64,000 bases of DNA from assembly GCA_035479375.1 (NCBI GenBank), contig DATIIT010000001.1, positions 83,071 through 147,070 on the forward strand. The letters run 5' to 3'. Each line of letters opens with the position of its first letter. The first letter of the stretch is position 1. The position numbers and the translations under genes were made by a program. The DNA is from PMNU01 sp035479375. GTDB lineage: Bacteria > Patescibacteriota > Saccharimonadia > Saccharimonadales > UBA4665. This document shows, in pieces, positions 7,491-15,727 of the stretch. The notes under the pieces were generated by a model. That model had not been told where the DNA came from. It saw only the letters and a list, made by a program, of their open reading frames with translations, and ran no database searches.

Positions 7491-8729
7491 ATGAAATATT
7501 TTAAGAACACCGAACTCGCTAAGCTCTATAACGTATCCGAAAAATCGGTGCGGAACTGGATTGAGGCGGCGAAAGAGGGGAAACTGGACTTGCAGTTGTT
7601 CTATGAGGGCGAACGCGCTTATATCGCAGATTCCACAAAGAACTCTAACGTGATTGAGCGACTCGTCGACAAGGGTAAAAAGTACAAAAACAGCCGCGGC
7701 CACAAGGTTATTAGCCCGACAGCCGCGTTTTATGAGCTTTTTGATGCTAAGGATATTTTTGATATTGTTTCGAATTTGGATATTTATAAGGAGATTCCTC
7801 TCCAGTACAGCTACTTTGACGGCGGCGCTAAAATTTGGGACACATACGTTCAACGTCTTGCCGGCGAAGATTCGCCTAACATTCTCAAAAACACGATCGA
7901 GCTTCTCAATCTGAGCGAGCCATATATTGAAGGCATCGTTGGAAGCGATGCAAAAATTAACGTTGTGGATATCGGACCCGGTAACTGCTACCCGGTTCGC
8001 GAACTACTTGAAAAGCTTGTTAAGGAAAACCGATTAAACCGATACATATGTATTGACATTAGTCCAAGCATGCTGGAAATTGCGGAAAAAAATATCCGGA
8101 AATGGTTTGGGAAGCGTGTAAAGTTCGAGGGATATACACGGGACATAACCTATGAGAGGTTCGATGATCTTCTAGCGTTGGACTCCTTCGATAAAGAGCA
8201 GATTATACACAATGTCGTCCTTTTCCTTGGTAGTACCATGTCTAACTTTCGCGAGCCAAGCGAACCTCTTCACACAATTCACAATAGTATGGGGAAAAAC
8301 GACTTGCTTGTTTTCTCCAAGCAGCTCGACACTTTGAAGGCTAGGCGATACTTTGACTTTTATACCCAGTCTGAAGAGCCCGGTCATCTACAGTTGCCGC
8401 CGAAGAGCCGTTTTGCTATTGAATTGCTCAACATCGACCGTTCACTCTACGACATCGAGTTGTTCTTTGACAAAGAGAAAATGTCGCGGCGGGCCCAGGT
8501 TCGACTCAAGGTCGCGCTCTCAATTGAATTCAATTTGAACGGTCGCGCCAAAGTCATCAACTTCAATAAAGGTGATTCTCTCCTGCTTTATCGGCACAAC
8601 CACCAAGATACATTCCAGACTATCAGCCAGTTGGACAAGAATAGCTTTGACGTGCTGGGTGTCATGACCTCTAAAGACGGCGAATGTATCCTCTCCATTT
8701 CCAAAGTTAAGTCGTCCGACCTCATCTAA
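7491..8729 (+). CDS. EgtD-like SAM methyltransferase with N-terminal helix-turn-helix
   Basis: A 412-residue two-part protein. Residues 1-45 look like a MerR/excisionase-type HTH (NTELAKLYNVSEKSVRNWIE). Residues about 100-410 match the EgtD/DUF2260 methyltransferase family: YFDGGAKIW, motif I NVVDIGPGNCYPVREL, CIDISPSML, FLGSTMSNF, FAIELLNIDRSL and a C-terminal FNKGDSLLLYRHNHQDTF block. EgtD makes ergothioneine precursors by trimethylating histidine, but there is no egtB neighbour, so the substrate here is open. Joining an HTH to this enzyme is unusual. Codon use is clearly AT-richer than the flanking genes, suggesting transfer. Start chosen for its AGGAAG Shine-Dalgarno. It converges with the next gene, overlapping it by 4 nt. 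Confidence 0.8.
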   Translation: MKYFKNTELAKLYNVSEKSVRNWIEAAKEGKLDLQLFYEGERAYIADSTKNSNVIERLVDKGKKYKNSRGHKVISPTAAFYELFDAKDIFDIVSNLDIYKEIPLQYSYFDGGAKIWDTYVQRLAGEDSPNILKNTIELLNLSEPYIEGIVGSDAKINVVDIGPGNCYPVRELLEKLVKENRLNRYICIDISPSMLEIAEKNIRKWFGKRVKFEGYTRDITYERFDDLLALDSFDKEQIIHNVVLFLGSTMSNFREPSEPLHTIHNSMGKNDLLVFSKQLDTLKARRYFDFYTQSEEPGHLQLPPKSRFAIELLNIDRSLYDIELFFDKEKMSRRAQVRLKVALSIEFNLNGRAKVINFNKGDSLLLYRHNHQDTFQTISQLDKNSFDVLGVMTSKDGECILSISKVKSSDLI

Positions 8730-9193
8730 TCCCCCACAAAATCATACTCCACCAGCAGTCCGTGGTGTTTCAGGCAGTCCATGAGGGAGGATTCTAGCCC
8801 GGCGTTGACTGGACAGGTGGCGTAGATGGTTTGGCTGCCGCGTATGGCGCCTAGGCGCACCGCTGTCACCTGCGCCTCTGCTGGGGTCAGGATGTACACC
8901 GCTTCGCCCAGCGGCACTTCCGACCTAACTGTAAAGCGCAGCGCCTCCATATGCCCGATGACACTCAAAAGCCGCCGCTTTCGTGCTTGGCTCAGTGTGG
9001 ACGAGTACTCTTTGCGCAACTTACCCACAACCTTGAGCCACTGTTTGCGCAGCGCGGGCAGCAGCACCTGGGGGTTGTCAGCCAACACAACCACAGGCCA
9101 GTTGTTTTGGCGCATGTACAGATGGTGCGCCATGTCCCAAGTGAGAGCTACGCCGTCACTGAGCTGGCGTCGTTCCACGAAGACGTTTGCCAT
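8726..9193 (-). CDS. Orphan protein, 155 residues
   Basis: No family recognised. The protein is soluble, with a basic helix in the middle (KLRKEYSSTLSQARKRRLL) and a C-terminal half of alternating strands (EAVYILTPAEAQVTAVRLG, SQTIYATCPVNAG). It starts inside the end of the upstream minus-strand open frame (46-nt overlap), which suggests translational coupling if both are genes. Codon use is like the resident genes in its third-position GC. It overlaps the stop of the EgtD-like gene by 4 nt on the opposite strand. Function unknown. Confidence 0.55.
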   Translation of the reverse strand: MANVFVERRQLSDGVALTWDMAHHLYMRQNNWPVVVLADNPQVLLPALRKQWLKVVGKLRKEYSSTLSQARKRRLLSVIGHMEALRFTVRSEVPLGEAVYILTPAEAQVTAVRLGAIRGSQTIYATCPVNAGLESSLMDCLKHHGLLVEYDFVGD

Positions 9194-9531
9194 ATGCCAC
9201 CCTCCAAATCTAATTCAAAAGCGTCCGCTGGTTCGAGCGGAAAGTCGATCCATGCCCGCAAAAAGCGGGAGCTTTCGCCCCTCCCTAGGTGCGCGTCGCA
9301 GGAAAACGCTTGGTCGCTTTCTGCCTCTAACAACCCGACTGTCGCCCCGATTACTGAAATATTCCTCCGGCATACGATGCACCGGATGTCAACCTGCACT
9401 GCCATGTCGGCCGGCCATATCACCACTGTCATAACTATCCTGTTAATTCCGTCGGCACCCGCAAGCGGGGAGCTGTACTTTACGTTTTCGTATCGATACG
9501 TCGCGCATGATACGATATGCTTCCTGAACAT
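9148..9531 (-). CDS. Possible small orphan gene, 127 residues
   Basis: An open frame on the minus strand from ATG 9531, overlapping the start of the next gene by 46 nt. The predicted protein has a short hydrophobic strand region (RIVMTVVIWPADMAVQVDI), two cysteines in CIVC, and an acidic C-terminal region. No family is recognised and no Shine-Dalgarno or -10 lies at the expected distance from this ATG; the next in-frame Met is at about residue 33. The frame spans a stretch with no competing gene, which is the main argument for it. It could instead be non-coding leader for the 9193 gene. Confidence 0.4.
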   Translation of the reverse strand: MFRKHIVSCATYRYENVKYSSPLAGADGINRIVMTVVIWPADMAVQVDIRCIVCRRNISVIGATVGLLEAESDQAFSCDAHLGRGESSRFLRAWIDFPLEPADAFELDLEGGIWQTSSWNDASSVTA

Positions 9532-9562
9532 GTCAACGCATACTTACAAAATAGTACAACAC

Positions 9563-9581
9563 GTTCACGGAATCGGTGAAC
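9563..9581. repeat. Inverted repeat, possible operator
   Basis: GTTCAC, 7-nt spacer, GTGAAC in an AT-rich gap (9532-9622) between two minus-strand genes. It sits about 32 nt upstream of the ATG at 9531 and could be a repressor site. No terminator tail follows on either strand. Confidence 0.35.
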
Positions 9582-9622
9582 ATTCTGAAATTTATATAAA
9601 CTTTTTGTGGCTGCGGCGTGGC

Positions 9623-10435
9623 CTAGAAAAAATGCGTATGCGGAATAACAGACGTAGAGATAACACCGGCGTCCATGAGGACGTCCAAAACAAGCAACAA
9701 GAAAATAATAGTAAGGATAGCGAGCGCGATGAGCTTGCCCGGCCCCTCTGTACTGGCCGAATGGTGCGAGACCACCACCTGCCCCTTTAGCGACGGCTCG
9801 GCAATGTTGTGCACGGGGTCGTCGTCGGCAACTTCAGGGATGGGGAGCTTGGGGAGCGGCGGCTCGGGAACGGATACGGCGGGCGGTGGGGCGTCTGGCT
9901 CCATGGCGATGGCGGCTAGTTCGTCTGGCTTGGGTTGGCCCGCGGGCGGGGCGGTGGGCTTGGCCGTGGAAGGTTCCGATTTTTCTTCCGGCACTGCTTC
10001 AGGGGTGGACTCAGGCGCCGGGAGAGCCGGAGCCTGCGCGCTTTCCGGAACATCTACAGGCAGGTCGGCCGGCCCTGCACTGGCAGCGGAGGCAGCTGAT
10101 GTAGCAGGGGGCACAGGCACAGCAGGGATGACGGGCGCTGGTGGCGCGGCCACATCCCCGCCAGTAACGTCAACTTTCTGCACAGCCGGCGCCTTGTGCG
10201 TGTGCAGCGGCTCGCGCGGCGCGGCCTCGCCAATGCCGCTCACCGTTACCTGGGTGTGCTGCGCCTGCAGTTTGTGGCCGATGACCACCGGCCGCGACGT
10301 GGGCGAAGCTGGCGCCCTGCCCGGACGCATCACGTCAAATACCTTGCCGCGGGGGCGCGGGGGCTGGGGGCTGGCCGGCCCGGCAGCAGGCGTAGGCGGG
10401 GCGGGCGCGGGAGTGGCAGGCGGATCAGTCTTCAT
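9623..10435 (-). CDS. Pro/Ala-rich protein with C-terminal membrane anchor
   Basis: A 270-residue protein. Residues 1-220 are low-complexity, rich in Pro, Ala, Glu and Val, and probably extended. One hydrophobic helix near the C-terminus (about 233-252, LIALAILTIIFLLLVLDVLM) is followed by a short tail. With no signal peptide it is likely tail-anchored with the disordered part in the cytoplasm, although the opposite orientation is possible. The ATG at 10435 lies 11 nt inside the end of tpiA, so it is translationally coupled to tpiA and pgk; a link to glycolysis is not implied by any domain. Family not recognised. Confidence 0.65.
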   Translation of the reverse strand: MKTDPPATPAPAPPTPAAGPASPQPPRPRGKVFDVMRPGRAPASPTSRPVVIGHKLQAQHTQVTVSGIGEAAPREPLHTHKAPAVQKVDVTGGDVAAPPAPVIPAVPVPPATSAASAASAGPADLPVDVPESAQAPALPAPESTPEAVPEEKSEPSTAKPTAPPAGQPKPDELAAIAMEPDAPPPAVSVPEPPLPKLPIPEVADDDPVHNIAEPSLKGQVVVSHHSASTEGPGKLIALAILTIIFLLLVLDVLMDAGVISTSVIPHTHFF

Positions 10436-11216
10436 GGTGGCGGCTCAGTTGCAAACGGTAGGCGGCGTCGATAACACCGGCGAATTTATAGGGGTTGAGG
10501 CTGGCGCCGCCCACCAGCGCGCCGTCGCAGCCCTCTATTTCTAGGTAGCCGCGCACGGTGGTGTCGTCTACGCTGCCGCCGTAGAGCACGCGCATGTGGC
10601 TGGCCACGCGCTCGCCGTAGAGCGCTGCCACCTGGGCGCGGATGTAGCGCATGCGCTCGGCGACTTCGTCGGGCATGGCGTGCTCGCCCTGGAAGGTGCT
10701 AATGGCCCATACCGGCTCGTAGGCGATGGCCACCTCGCCGACTTCGCGGGCGGTCAGGTTAGCCAGAGCGGTGGTGACTTGGTCGTGCAACACCCGTTTA
10801 GCCATGCCCTCTTTGCGTTCGTGCTGCGTTTCGCCCACGCACAATATGGGGGTGATTTCGTTGCGGATGGCGGCCGCCACTTTTTCGCGGACCGTGGGCA
10901 AATCTTCGTGGAAATAGATGCGGCGCTCAGAATGCCCAACAATGGCGTAATGCACGATGTCGCGCAGCATGGTAAAGCTGACCTCGCCGGTGAAGGCGCC
11001 CTCGTCTTTATAAAAAGCGTTTTGGGCGGCCAGGCGGAACTTGCGGCGGTCTATTTGCATGCTAAGCGGCTGCAGCGCCAGCATGTTGGGTGCCAGCACC
11101 ACCTCTATGTCGCGGTGGATGCGCGTGCGCTCCTGCAAGCGGTGCACCAGCAAACTGGCCTGCGAAACGTTCAGGTTCATTTTCCAGTTTGCCACCAGCA
11201 AAATCTTGCGCGTCAT
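10425..11216 (-). CDS. tpiA: Triosephosphate isomerase
   Basis: Interconverts dihydroxyacetone phosphate and glyceraldehyde 3-phosphate in glycolysis. The 263-residue protein starts MTRKILLVANWKMN with the substrate-binding Lys12; His95 lies in AIVGHSERR and the catalytic Glu167 in AYEPVWAI. Phosphate-binding YGGSV and LVGGASL are present near the end. The loop after AYEPVWAI (STFQGEHAMPDEVAE) departs from the common GTGKTAT-type sequence, so the mobile lid is atypical. ATG 11216 was preferred to an upstream TTG (11267) because GAGGG lies 6 nt before it. It is 62 nt downstream of pgk on the same strand, as in many bacteria, and overlaps the next gene. Confidence 0.95.
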   Translation of the reverse strand: MTRKILLVANWKMNLNVSQASLLVHRLQERTRIHRDIEVVLAPNMLALQPLSMQIDRRKFRLAAQNAFYKDEGAFTGEVSFTMLRDIVHYAIVGHSERRIYFHEDLPTVREKVAAAIRNEITPILCVGETQHERKEGMAKRVLHDQVTTALANLTAREVGEVAIAYEPVWAISTFQGEHAMPDEVAERMRYIRAQVAALYGERVASHMRVLYGGSVDDTTVRGYLEIEGCDGALVGGASLNPYKFAGVIDAAYRLQLSRHHED

Positions 11217-11278
11217 TGCCCTCGTTAGCTCTCTCTTTGTTTGTAGCTTAGCATAAGCGTTGTGCAATGTGCAAAAAG

Positions 11279-12562
11279 CTACTTGTTTTCCAGGGCTTCC
11301 ACGCCGGGGAGCGGGCGGCCGGCCATGAGCTCCAGGCTAGCGCCGCCGCCGGTGGAGACGTGGCCGAACTCGTTGGTGAGTTTGCGCCCTTCCAGATATC
11401 CGGTGGTGTCGCCGCCGCCCACCAGGCTGAAGGGCTTGGCGCCGAACTCGCCGGTGAGCGCCTGGATTAAGACCTCGGTGCCGTGGGCGAACGGCCCCAC
11501 CGGCCCAACCACTGGCGCCACTTCGGTGACGCCGAGTGTGCCATTCCACACCACGGTGGCGGCCAGCTGCACGCCGCCGGCAATGAACGCTGCGCTGAAC
11601 GGGCCGACGTCCAAGATCATTTCATCGGCAGCTACTTTGGAATGCTCGGGTGCCGGCTGCTTGGGGTAGGATTGCACCTCAGAGATGAGCGCCGCGTCCC
11701 AGTCCACCAGCCGGGTGGGCGTGCCCTTGTCTAGGCTGGTGGCCACCACGCCGTCTTGCGGCAAATAGAACACGAAGCGGCCGTGCTTGGCTTTTTCCTC
11801 GGCTTTGGCCATGATGTCGCGGGCCATGTCCAGCTCGCCGTCGTCGTATTTACTCTTGCCTACCTTCATGCCCTTGGCCACCAGGAAGGTGTTGGCCATG
11901 GAGCCGCCAATGGCGATAAAGTCGGCCATGTCTATTAGTTTGGTCAGCACGTCTATTTTGTCGGCGATTTTGGCCCCGCCCACCACCGCCGCCAACGGCC
12001 GCTTGGGGTCACTCATGACGTTGGTGATGGTGTCTACCTCTTTTTGCAGCAGCAGGCCGGATACGCTGGGGAGGTGGTGCGTGATGGCCTCGGTGCTGGC
12101 GTGTGCCCGGTGCACTACGCCAAAGCCGTCCTGCACGAAGATGTCGCCGCATTTGGCCAGCTCGGCGGCAAAGGCGTCGTCGTTCTTCTCTTCCTCGGGG
12201 TGGAAGCGCAGGTTTTCCAGGAGCAGCACTTGGCGCGGCTGTAAGGCTGCCACAGCCGCATCTACCTCTGGGCCAACGCAGTCGGACACAAATTGCACCT
12301 CTTGGCCGAGCAGCTCGCTGAGCCGTTTGGCCACTGGCTTCAGGCTAAATTCCGCGCTCGGCTTGCCGTCTGGCCGCCCCATGTGCGAGCAGATCACCAG
12401 CCGCACGTTCTTCTCCAGCAGCGCCTGGATGGTAGGCAGCGAGCACGTGATGCGCAAATCGCTGGTAATGGCGCCCTTGTCCATGGGCACGTTGTAGTCG
12501 GCGCGCATCAGGACGCGCTTGTCTTGCACATCTATATCGTAAATGGTCTTTTTGGTAAACAT
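11279..12562 (-). CDS. pgk: Phosphoglycerate kinase
   Basis: Transfers a phosphate from 1,3-bisphosphoglycerate to ADP in glycolysis. The 427-residue protein shows RVLMRADYNVP (substrate-binding Asp/Asn), the HMGRPDGK loop, LLENLRFHPEEEKND, FVQDGFGVVHRAHAST, the hinge-near VVGGAKIADKI, the GGSMANTFL segment and the C-terminal SLVGGGDTTGYLE and HVSTGGGASLELMAG nucleotide-binding glycine loops. Family hallmarks are complete, so it should be active. Length is slightly over the usual 390-400. The ATG at 12562 has AAGGGGAA about 9 nt upstream. It forms an operon with tpiA and the Pro-rich gene. Confidence 0.97.
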   Translation of the reverse strand: MFTKKTIYDIDVQDKRVLMRADYNVPMDKGAITSDLRITCSLPTIQALLEKNVRLVICSHMGRPDGKPSAEFSLKPVAKRLSELLGQEVQFVSDCVGPEVDAAVAALQPRQVLLLENLRFHPEEEKNDDAFAAELAKCGDIFVQDGFGVVHRAHASTEAITHHLPSVSGLLLQKEVDTITNVMSDPKRPLAAVVGGAKIADKIDVLTKLIDMADFIAIGGSMANTFLVAKGMKVGKSKYDDGELDMARDIMAKAEEKAKHGRFVFYLPQDGVVATSLDKGTPTRLVDWDAALISEVQSYPKQPAPEHSKVAADEMILDVGPFSAAFIAGGVQLAATVVWNGTLGVTEVAPVVGPVGPFAHGTEVLIQALTGEFGAKPFSLVGGGDTTGYLEGRKLTNEFGHVSTGGGASLELMAGRPLPGVEALENK

Positions 12563-12681
12563 GGCGGCATTCCCCTTATGCCTATAATTATAGCAGGGGG
12601 CTGCCCGGCGGGGGCTGCCAAAATCCGCCCAAAATGATATACACTACAGGTATATATTTTAACTGCATAAAGGTGGGCAGC

Positions 12682-13827
12682 ATGAAGAGTATCTCCCGGC
12701 TCAGGAAAGAAACAGTCCTTATTATTATCGTGTCGGTGGTGGTGGCCGCGTCATGGCTGCTGGTGCCGGCGCCGCCTGGGGCGGTGGACCGGACGCTCTA
12801 CTCACCGTTTGGCACGCCTACCACGCTTATGGATTTGGTGCTGGCCATTGGCAGTGGCCTGCTGTTTTTGCAGGCGCTCAAGAACTTCAAGCAAGAGCTT
12901 AAGCCCGCGTACCGCCTGGTGGCCTGCGCCCAGCTGTCTGTGGGACTGCTGACCCTTTTCTTCCCTTATATTGAGTATTACGACCTCTGGAGCAATAACT
13001 GGCTCAATATGGCTTCGTACCTGCCGTATCTGGTAGGCAGCGTGCTGATGTACTTTGGGGCCCGGCAATTCATGAAAACGGTGGGGCTGAGCAGCCGCCT
13101 GACCGCGCCGTGGCTCATGCTGGCCGTCACGCTGCTGTTGTGGGGCGTGCATGCCGTTATCCCACACTACAACACCTGGACGGGCTTTAACGAGCGCCAG
13201 TATGACTGGTTTGAGGTGGTCACGATTGTGCCGGTGCTGTTTTATGCGGCGGCCGGGTATATTATGCTCAAAATCCGGCACGCTATTGGGCTGGATTACC
13301 GCAAATCGTTTGGTTGGCTGGGGATTGGGCTGCTCCTGCAAATGGGCGCCGCGGTGACGGTGATGGTCATGGACATTACCGGTTACGAAAACTGGTATTT
13401 TGCGAGCCGGGCGTATGAGTTCCCGATCATCTTGGGCGATATTGGCGTGCTGTGCGCCGCGTACCAGTTTAATGCCATCGGCCTCAGCACGGTTGGTTCC
13501 GGTTTGGGGCGGCTGTTTGGGCGGCGCAAAGAGGCGGTGACTTCGCTGGACATTATTACCTACGTGGCTGGCATGGCCTCCAACCCCCGCACGATCGACC
13601 CAGTGCTGGACAAGGTGCGCACCATCAGCGCCGAACTCACCCCAGGCAAGCCGCTGACCGCTGGCGAGGAGGACGCCCTGCGCGCCGTGTACCTGCAATT
13701 GGAGCAACATTTGGTGGCCGGCGACCCGCTGCGCTCGTTTACCAAGGAGTCGCTGCGCAGCACGGTAGGCCGGCACTTTGGCTTGGAGGCCGGCAGCAGC
13801 GCAACTTTCTGGGGCAGGCTGGCCTAA
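12682..13827 (+). CDS. Multi-pass membrane protein, sensor-like, without a kinase domain
   Basis: A 381-residue protein with about seven transmembrane helices across residues 9-270, resembling the 7TM-type N-terminal sensor regions of Saccharibacterial histidine kinases. The helical bundle is followed by a soluble tail of about 100 residues (SLDIITYVAGMASNPRTID onward) that contains no HisKA, GGDEF or other output domain I can see. It may be a stand-alone sensor or adaptor. I chose ATG 12682 over an earlier in-frame ATG (12634) because AAGGTGGG precedes it by 5-6 nt. It diverges from pgk and ends at a strong terminator. Confidence 0.7.
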   Translation: MKSISRLRKETVLIIIVSVVVAASWLLVPAPPGAVDRTLYSPFGTPTTLMDLVLAIGSGLLFLQALKNFKQELKPAYRLVACAQLSVGLLTLFFPYIEYYDLWSNNWLNMASYLPYLVGSVLMYFGARQFMKTVGLSSRLTAPWLMLAVTLLLWGVHAVIPHYNTWTGFNERQYDWFEVVTIVPVLFYAAAGYIMLKIRHAIGLDYRKSFGWLGIGLLLQMGAAVTVMVMDITGYENWYFASRAYEFPIILGDIGVLCAAYQFNAIGLSTVGSGLGRLFGRRKEAVTSLDIITYVAGMASNPRTIDPVLDKVRTISAELTPGKPLTAGEEDALRAVYLQLEQHLVAGDPLRSFTKESLRSTVGRHFGLEAGSSATFWGRLA

Positions 13828-13840
13828 CCTCTCTCTGGAA

Positions 13841-13880
13841 TATAAAAGAAGCGCGCCTTTCGGGACGCGCTTCTTTTATA
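13841..13880. terminator. Bidirectional intrinsic terminator
   Basis: Perfect 15-bp stem TATAAAAGAAGCGCG / CGCGCTTCTTTTATA around a 10-nt loop, with A/T tracts on both sides. It separates the plus-strand membrane gene from the end of the minus-strand pilus operon and can serve both. Confidence 0.9.
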
Positions 13881-13895
13881 TAGAGGGGGCAGGCT

Positions 13896-14087
13896 TTACC
13901 CGTAATACCGCCAGAATGCTTCAATGGCAAACACGATGCACAAGAGCGTAAAGCATATGGTGAGCACTTGGATCTGCACCGTATTGGCCGCCAGCTGCTG
14001 CGCACTCGTGGGACGAGTGGCAGCACGCTGGGGGCTGGGGCGCGATGTGCTTCTGGCTTTTGTTGCAGCCTTTTTCTTGGTTGGCAT
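13896..14087 (-). CDS. Small single-pass membrane protein at the end of the pilus operon
   Basis: A 63-residue protein with a very basic, Ala/Lys/Arg-rich N-terminus (residues 1-35) and one transmembrane helix (about 39-58, IQVLTICFTLLCIVFAIEAF) ending in WRYYG. It starts 13 nt after the pilin stop codon and ends just before the operon terminator, so it is probably cotranscribed with the pilus genes. The positive N-terminus implies an N-in orientation. A role in pilus assembly is inferred only from position. Confidence 0.6.
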   Translation of the reverse strand: MPTKKKAATKARSTSRPSPQRAATRPTSAQQLAANTVQIQVLTICFTLLCIVFAIEAFWRYYG

Positions 14088-14100
14088 GGTGAGCCTACAA

Positions 14101-14619
14101 CTACTTCGTTACCGAGATAGTCTTACTGTTTTCAGCCTGTGGTGCGGTGACCTGCAACCGTCCGTTGCTGGTCAGGCCAACTTTGTAGCCAGAGCCGTTC
14201 GCATTACAGGCGGGAATGGGGCTACCGGGGCCGGCCGGACAGGTCGGGTCCGCCGGGATAGCAACCAGGTATTTACCGTTCGTCGACAGAACAGCCAAGT
14301 CAATAAGGCCGCCCGTACAAGCAGCCGCGCCTGGGTTACAAATTTCGGTGAGCGTAGAAGAAATCACGGCGGCCCCTGTGCGTCCCCCGACTGGTGGTAA
14401 GGCGCCGTTGTTGTCCAGCTCATACTGGTACAGCGCGTTAATGATGGTGTTCACGTCTGCCGCACGTTGCGTGTTGCGCGTGTCCCCTAGGTTCTTACCC
14501 GGGTTGATGGCCACAATCACGATACCGGCCAAAATGGCGATAATCGCGACCACCAGCAAGACTTCAAGTAGTGTGAAGCCAGCCATTTTCTTAGTTTTGA
14601 TAGTTCTGAAGTGCAGCAT
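14101..14619 (-). CDS. pilA: Major type IV pilin (PilA-like prepilin)
   Basis: A 172-residue prepilin. The class III signal is MLHFRTIKTKKMAG, cleaved by prepilin peptidase after Gly14; the mature protein starts FTLLEVLLVVAIIAILAG with Glu at +5. The rest is a pilin globular domain with an N-terminal alpha1 helix (NTQRAADVNTIINALYQYE) and a pair of cysteines (CNPGAAAC) plus CPAGPGSPIPAC that may close a D-loop. The start at 14619 (not the TTG at 14628) has AAGAAGGGG 9 nt upstream, the strongest Shine-Dalgarno of the operon, fitting a major subunit made in excess. A 94-nt gap separates it from the previous gene, leaving room for its own promoter. Confidence 0.9.
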   Translation of the reverse strand: MLHFRTIKTKKMAGFTLLEVLLVVAIIAILAGIVIVAINPGKNLGDTRNTQRAADVNTIINALYQYELDNNGALPPVGGRTGAAVISSTLTEICNPGAAACTGGLIDLAVLSTNGKYLVAIPADPTCPAGPGSPIPACNANGSGYKVGLTSNGRLQVTAPQAENSKTISVTK

Positions 14620-14713
14620 AGAGCCCAACCCCTTCTTAATTGTTATTAATAGCGCGTATCTCTGTTACATGATACTGCTTATGCTTTACAGGATTAATTG
14701 TACCATACGCCTC

Positions 14714-15727
14714 CTATTGTCCAGCAGCTTTCAAGGCCACCATTTGCATTACCCAGTTGCCGCTACCGGTGGCCGACCCAGCGTAGGCGCCACTAGTGGT
14801 GACGACGCGGTCTTCAACGATATCGGCATTGGGTGACGTAATAACGCGTTGGGTAAACCCGGCACCGGGCGCGGTAAAGGTGACAGACGTGGTGCCCGCA
14901 GCAACCAGCAGCGCCGTGGGAACCGTGGTGCTAAGCGTGCCGGTACCTCCCGGGTTGTTGGCGCCAGGCAAGGACACCGACGTATTGAATGGCGCGGCAG
15001 TGTCCAGCCCGCTGTACTCCATAATGCGCAGGTCGGGGAAAGAGGTGGTGGTGTTAAACGTGACCGTAACCGTGGGCGTGCCAGCGACGACGTTTTTGGC
15101 GTAATACATCGCCTGGCTGAGGTTGGTGCCACGGGTGATCGGCGCAGCAATGGCATACGTGTTGCCCAAAGAATCTGCCACCGAAGTAATAGTTGACGTG
15201 GTGTTGTTCCAGCCAATGGCAATAACATTGGTGTCACCGGCAGCTTCCGCAGCGGGATAGGCCACGGCCACCGAGCTGGGGCTGCTCTGCGGCGTGGCCG
15301 ACGCCACCTGCACAAACGCCGGGGTGGAGGGCCCGTTGGCAGAGGCGTCTTTCCAGGCGCTCAGCGTAATGGTGGAGGCATTGACCGTGGCCGTGGCCGT
15401 GAGCTTGCGCGTTACCGCCGCTACCGTCCCGGTTGCCGAGAGGATGCGGGTGGTGGCCGTTGGCTGGCCGACAATATACGTGCAGTTGCCTTGGCCCAGC
15501 GACAGGCTGTTTGTACCGCTGAAGGCAATGTTATCGTGCACTGTCTGCGACGCTTCCTCGGCGCACGCCACGGCCAGGGCTCGCGCCTGCCTAGATTGTT
15601 GTACCACGAGCGCGCTGCGCTGGCTGTCCGCGCCGGTGGCCAGGAGCGCCACGGCCACGGCGGTGGCTGCCGCGCCCACGATCAGCACGGCCAGCAGCGC
15701 CACATACCCGGATTGCCGGTTGCCCAT
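14714..15727 (-). CDS. Minor pilin-like protein (PilX/GspK type) with beta-sandwich extension
   Basis: A 337-residue protein beginning MGNRQSG then YVALLAVLIVGAAATAVAV. The cleavage Gly7 is present but the mature chain lacks Glu+5, as in PilX- and GspK-type tip pilins. After a short alpha-helical and Cys-containing region (VACAEEASQ, GNCTYIV) comes a C-terminal domain from about residue 135 (AFVQVASATPQSS to the end) rich in Ser, Thr and Val that looks like a jelly-roll or lectin-like surface domain. The ATG overlaps the stop of the preceding gene by one base (TGATG), so translation is coupled. A role in contact with the host surface is inference. Confidence 0.75.
   Translation of the reverse strand: MGNRQSGYVALLAVLIVGAAATAVAVALLATGADSQRSALVVQQSRQARALAVACAEEASQTVHDNIAFSGTNSLSLGQGNCTYIVGQPTATTRILSATGTVAAVTRKLTATATVNASTITLSAWKDASANGPSTPAFVQVASATPQSSPSSVAVAYPAAEAAGDTNVIAIGWNNTTSTITSVADSLGNTYAIAAPITRGTNLSQAMYYAKNVVAGTPTVTVTFNTTTSFPDLRIMEYSGLDTAAPFNTSVSLPGANNPGGTGTLSTTVPTALLVAAGTTSVTFTAPGAGFTQRVITSPNADIVEDRVVTTSGAYAGSATGSGNWVMQMVALKAAGQ

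Noticed and set aside
9489..9500. CGTATCGATACG palindrome
   Set aside because: Lies inside a possible coding frame, no promoter next to it, and a 12-bp palindrome can arise by chance.
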